Assembly: GCF_002374315.1 (NCBI RefSeq)
Contig: NZ_NWUX01000005.1
Span: 124,001 to 188,000 of the forward strand
Origin: Vreelandella nigrificans
Lineage (GTDB): Bacteria; Pseudomonadota; Gammaproteobacteria; Pseudomonadales; Halomonadaceae
Length of the DNA: 64,000 bases
Direction: 5' to 3'
Part shown: piece by piece, positions 62,966 to 64,000 of the stretch
Numbering within the stretch: the first letter of the stretch is position 1
How the letters are laid out: the number at the start of each line of letters is the position of its first letter
Made by a program: the position numbers and the translations under genes
Notes under the pieces: generated by a model
What the model saw: the letters and a program-made list of their open reading frames with translations, nothing else
Told to the model about the DNA's origin: nothing
The model's database searches: none

Positions 62966-64000
62966 ATGATCGCACTGCGCCAAGTCGCCCTGCAACGGGG
63001 CACACAAACGCTACTCGATAGCGCAGACCTTACGCTACATAACGGCGTCAAGGCAGGCATTATTGGGGCAAACGGTGCCGGTAAGTCGAGCCTGTTTAAA
63101 CTGCTGCTAGGAGAGCTGGGGCCTGACCAGGGCGACATTGAAATGAGTGGTGGTCAGCGTATAGCCCATATGGCCCAAGAAGTAGACGCCCTTGACCGCC
63201 CCATTGTCGAATATGTTTTGGACGGCGACCTTGCGCTGCGCCAAGCACAAAGTGATCTGCTTGCCGCCCGTGAAGCGGACGACGCCCACCGCGAAGCCGA
63301 ACTACACGGGCTAATCGAGACCCTGGATGGCTATAGTGCTGAATCACGAGCAGCCCAGCTGCTCGTGGGACTTGGCTTTGTGCAAGCCGACCTGACCCGG
63401 CCACTATCAGACTTTTCTGGTGGTTGGCGCATGCGGGTAAACCTAGCCCGCACGCTGTTTATGCCCTCAGACTTACTGCTGCTTGACGAGCCAACCAACC
63501 ACCTGGACCTGGATGCTTTGCTATGGCTAGAGCAGTGGCTAACCCGCTACCCAGGCACACTCTTGCTGATCTCCCACGATCGGGATTTCTTAGATGCGGT
63601 GTGTGATCATATTGTGCATATGCATCACAAAACCCTGGAGCTATATCGCGGTAATTACTCACGTTTTGAGCGCACCCGTGCCGAGAAGCTCGCCCTACAG
63701 CAGGCTGAAGCCGCCAAACAGCAGGCACGCCGCGAGGAAATTGAACGTTTTATTGCACGTTTTCGTGCCCAGGCAACGAAAGCTAAACAGGCGCAAAGCC
63801 GTGTAAAAATGCTGGAGCGTATGGGTGAGATTGCGGTAGCACACACGGATTCTCCATTTCACTTCTCCCTGCCTGCTGCCGACAAAACATCCCATCCGCT
63901 ACTGGTGCTAGATCAAGCTACCCTTGGTTACCGTAGCGACGCGGGCGAAATCGCTCAGCTGGAGAAGGTCAATATCACGCTGCTGCCCGGTAGCCGCATT
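62966..64000 (+). CDS. yheS: ABC-F ATPase YheS, N-terminal part (cut by window edge)
   Basis: The first 345 codons of an ABC-F protein reach the window end. First-module Walker A GANGAGKSS, signature SDFSGGWRMRVNLART, Walker B LLLLDEPTNHLDLDA, then the interdomain linker rich in Gln/Ala/Arg (FIARFRAQATKAKQAQSRVKMLERM) and the start of the second module. The wording follows E. coli YheS throughout. ABC-F proteins act on the ribosome to relieve stalled translation. CGGGAG precedes the ATG. Confidence 0.92.
   Translation, partial: MIALRQVALQRGTQTLLDSADLTLHNGVKAGIIGANGAGKSSLFKLLLGELGPDQGDIEMSGGQRIAHMAQEVDALDRPIVEYVLDGDLALRQAQSDLLAAREADDAHREAELHGLIETLDGYSAESRAAQLLVGLGFVQADLTRPLSDFSGGWRMRVNLARTLFMPSDLLLLDEPTNHLDLDALLWLEQWLTRYPGTLLLISHDRDFLDAVCDHIVHMHHKTLELYRGNYSRFERTRAEKLALQQAEAAKQQARREEIERFIARFRAQATKAKQAQSRVKMLERMGEIAVAHTDSPFHFSLPAADKTSHPLLVLDQATLGYRSDAGEIAQLEKVNITLLPGSRI

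Noticed and set aside
62938..63138. N-terminal extension of the TIGR02444 protein
   Set aside because: It is antisense to the yheS coding region, and the family begins at MLDSNRLQ.

Overview
The window looks like a chromosomal segment of Halomonas or a close relative (Halomonadaceae, Gammaproteobacteria). The strongest evidence is a complete teaABCD set at 58.4-62.0 kb, the ectoine-specific TRAP uptake system described in Halomonas elongata. The gene content and order (ubiK near comM, glnK-amtB, finR beside fpr, yheS beside a TIGR02444 gene) also fit this group. Genes are densely packed. I see no rRNA, tRNA, CRISPR array, transposase or phage gene.

Layout: 0-2.4 kb carries ribA (partial), hemE and speE. 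2.5-8.1 kb is a general L-amino-acid ABC transporter (aapJQMP type) with two tandem binding-protein genes and a sigma-54 type promoter preceded by an NtrC-like dyad. 8.2-9.2 kb holds ridA and a histidine phosphatase. 9.4-12.8 kb is a PhnDCEE-type ABC importer. 12.9-19.6 kb has a host-attachment family protein and three chemoreceptors, two of which carry the complete amino-acid-binding motif known from PctA. 19.8-21.6 kb is the divergent finR/fpr pair. 21.8-24.1 kb is glnK-amtB plus a second PII gene, with a second sigma-54 type promoter.

24.4-33.3 kb has ubiK and comM (yifB), which are near neighbours in Pseudomonas, separated by an iron-uptake block: an IutA-like receptor, an AraC regulator, a FhuA-like receptor and an orphan FhuD. 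Three Fur-like boxes lie in it. 33.3-37.8 kb holds an FMN reductase, a monoglyceride-lipase-like hydrolase, malate synthase G and a thioesterase. 37.8-45.1 kb is a sugar ABC transporter with a Gfo/Idh dehydrogenase and a TIM-barrel isomerase, divergent from a LacI regulator with two matching palindromic operators. 45.1-47.4 kb holds a DUF423 gene, thiS, thiG and trmB. 47.6-53.0 kb is a LysR regulator divergent from tctCBA plus an ArgE-like deacetylase. 53-58.3 kb holds a D-lactate dehydrogenase, an AEC carrier, a possible copper-chaperone pair (YtkA-like plus Sco), a PHB-depolymerase-like esterase and an FKBP isomerase. 58.4-64 kb is teaABCD, a TIGR02444 gene and yheS (partial).

The main theme is scavenging: amino acids, ammonium, phosphonate-like compounds, ferric siderophores, a sugar, a carboxylate and ectoine each have a dedicated importer, often beside its regulator or sensor. 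The most unusual structural feature is a set of short degenerate tandem arrays (units of 12-18 bp, each with a different sequence). Most begin at or just after a stop codon; one covers the translation start of fhuD and one fills the teaA upstream region.
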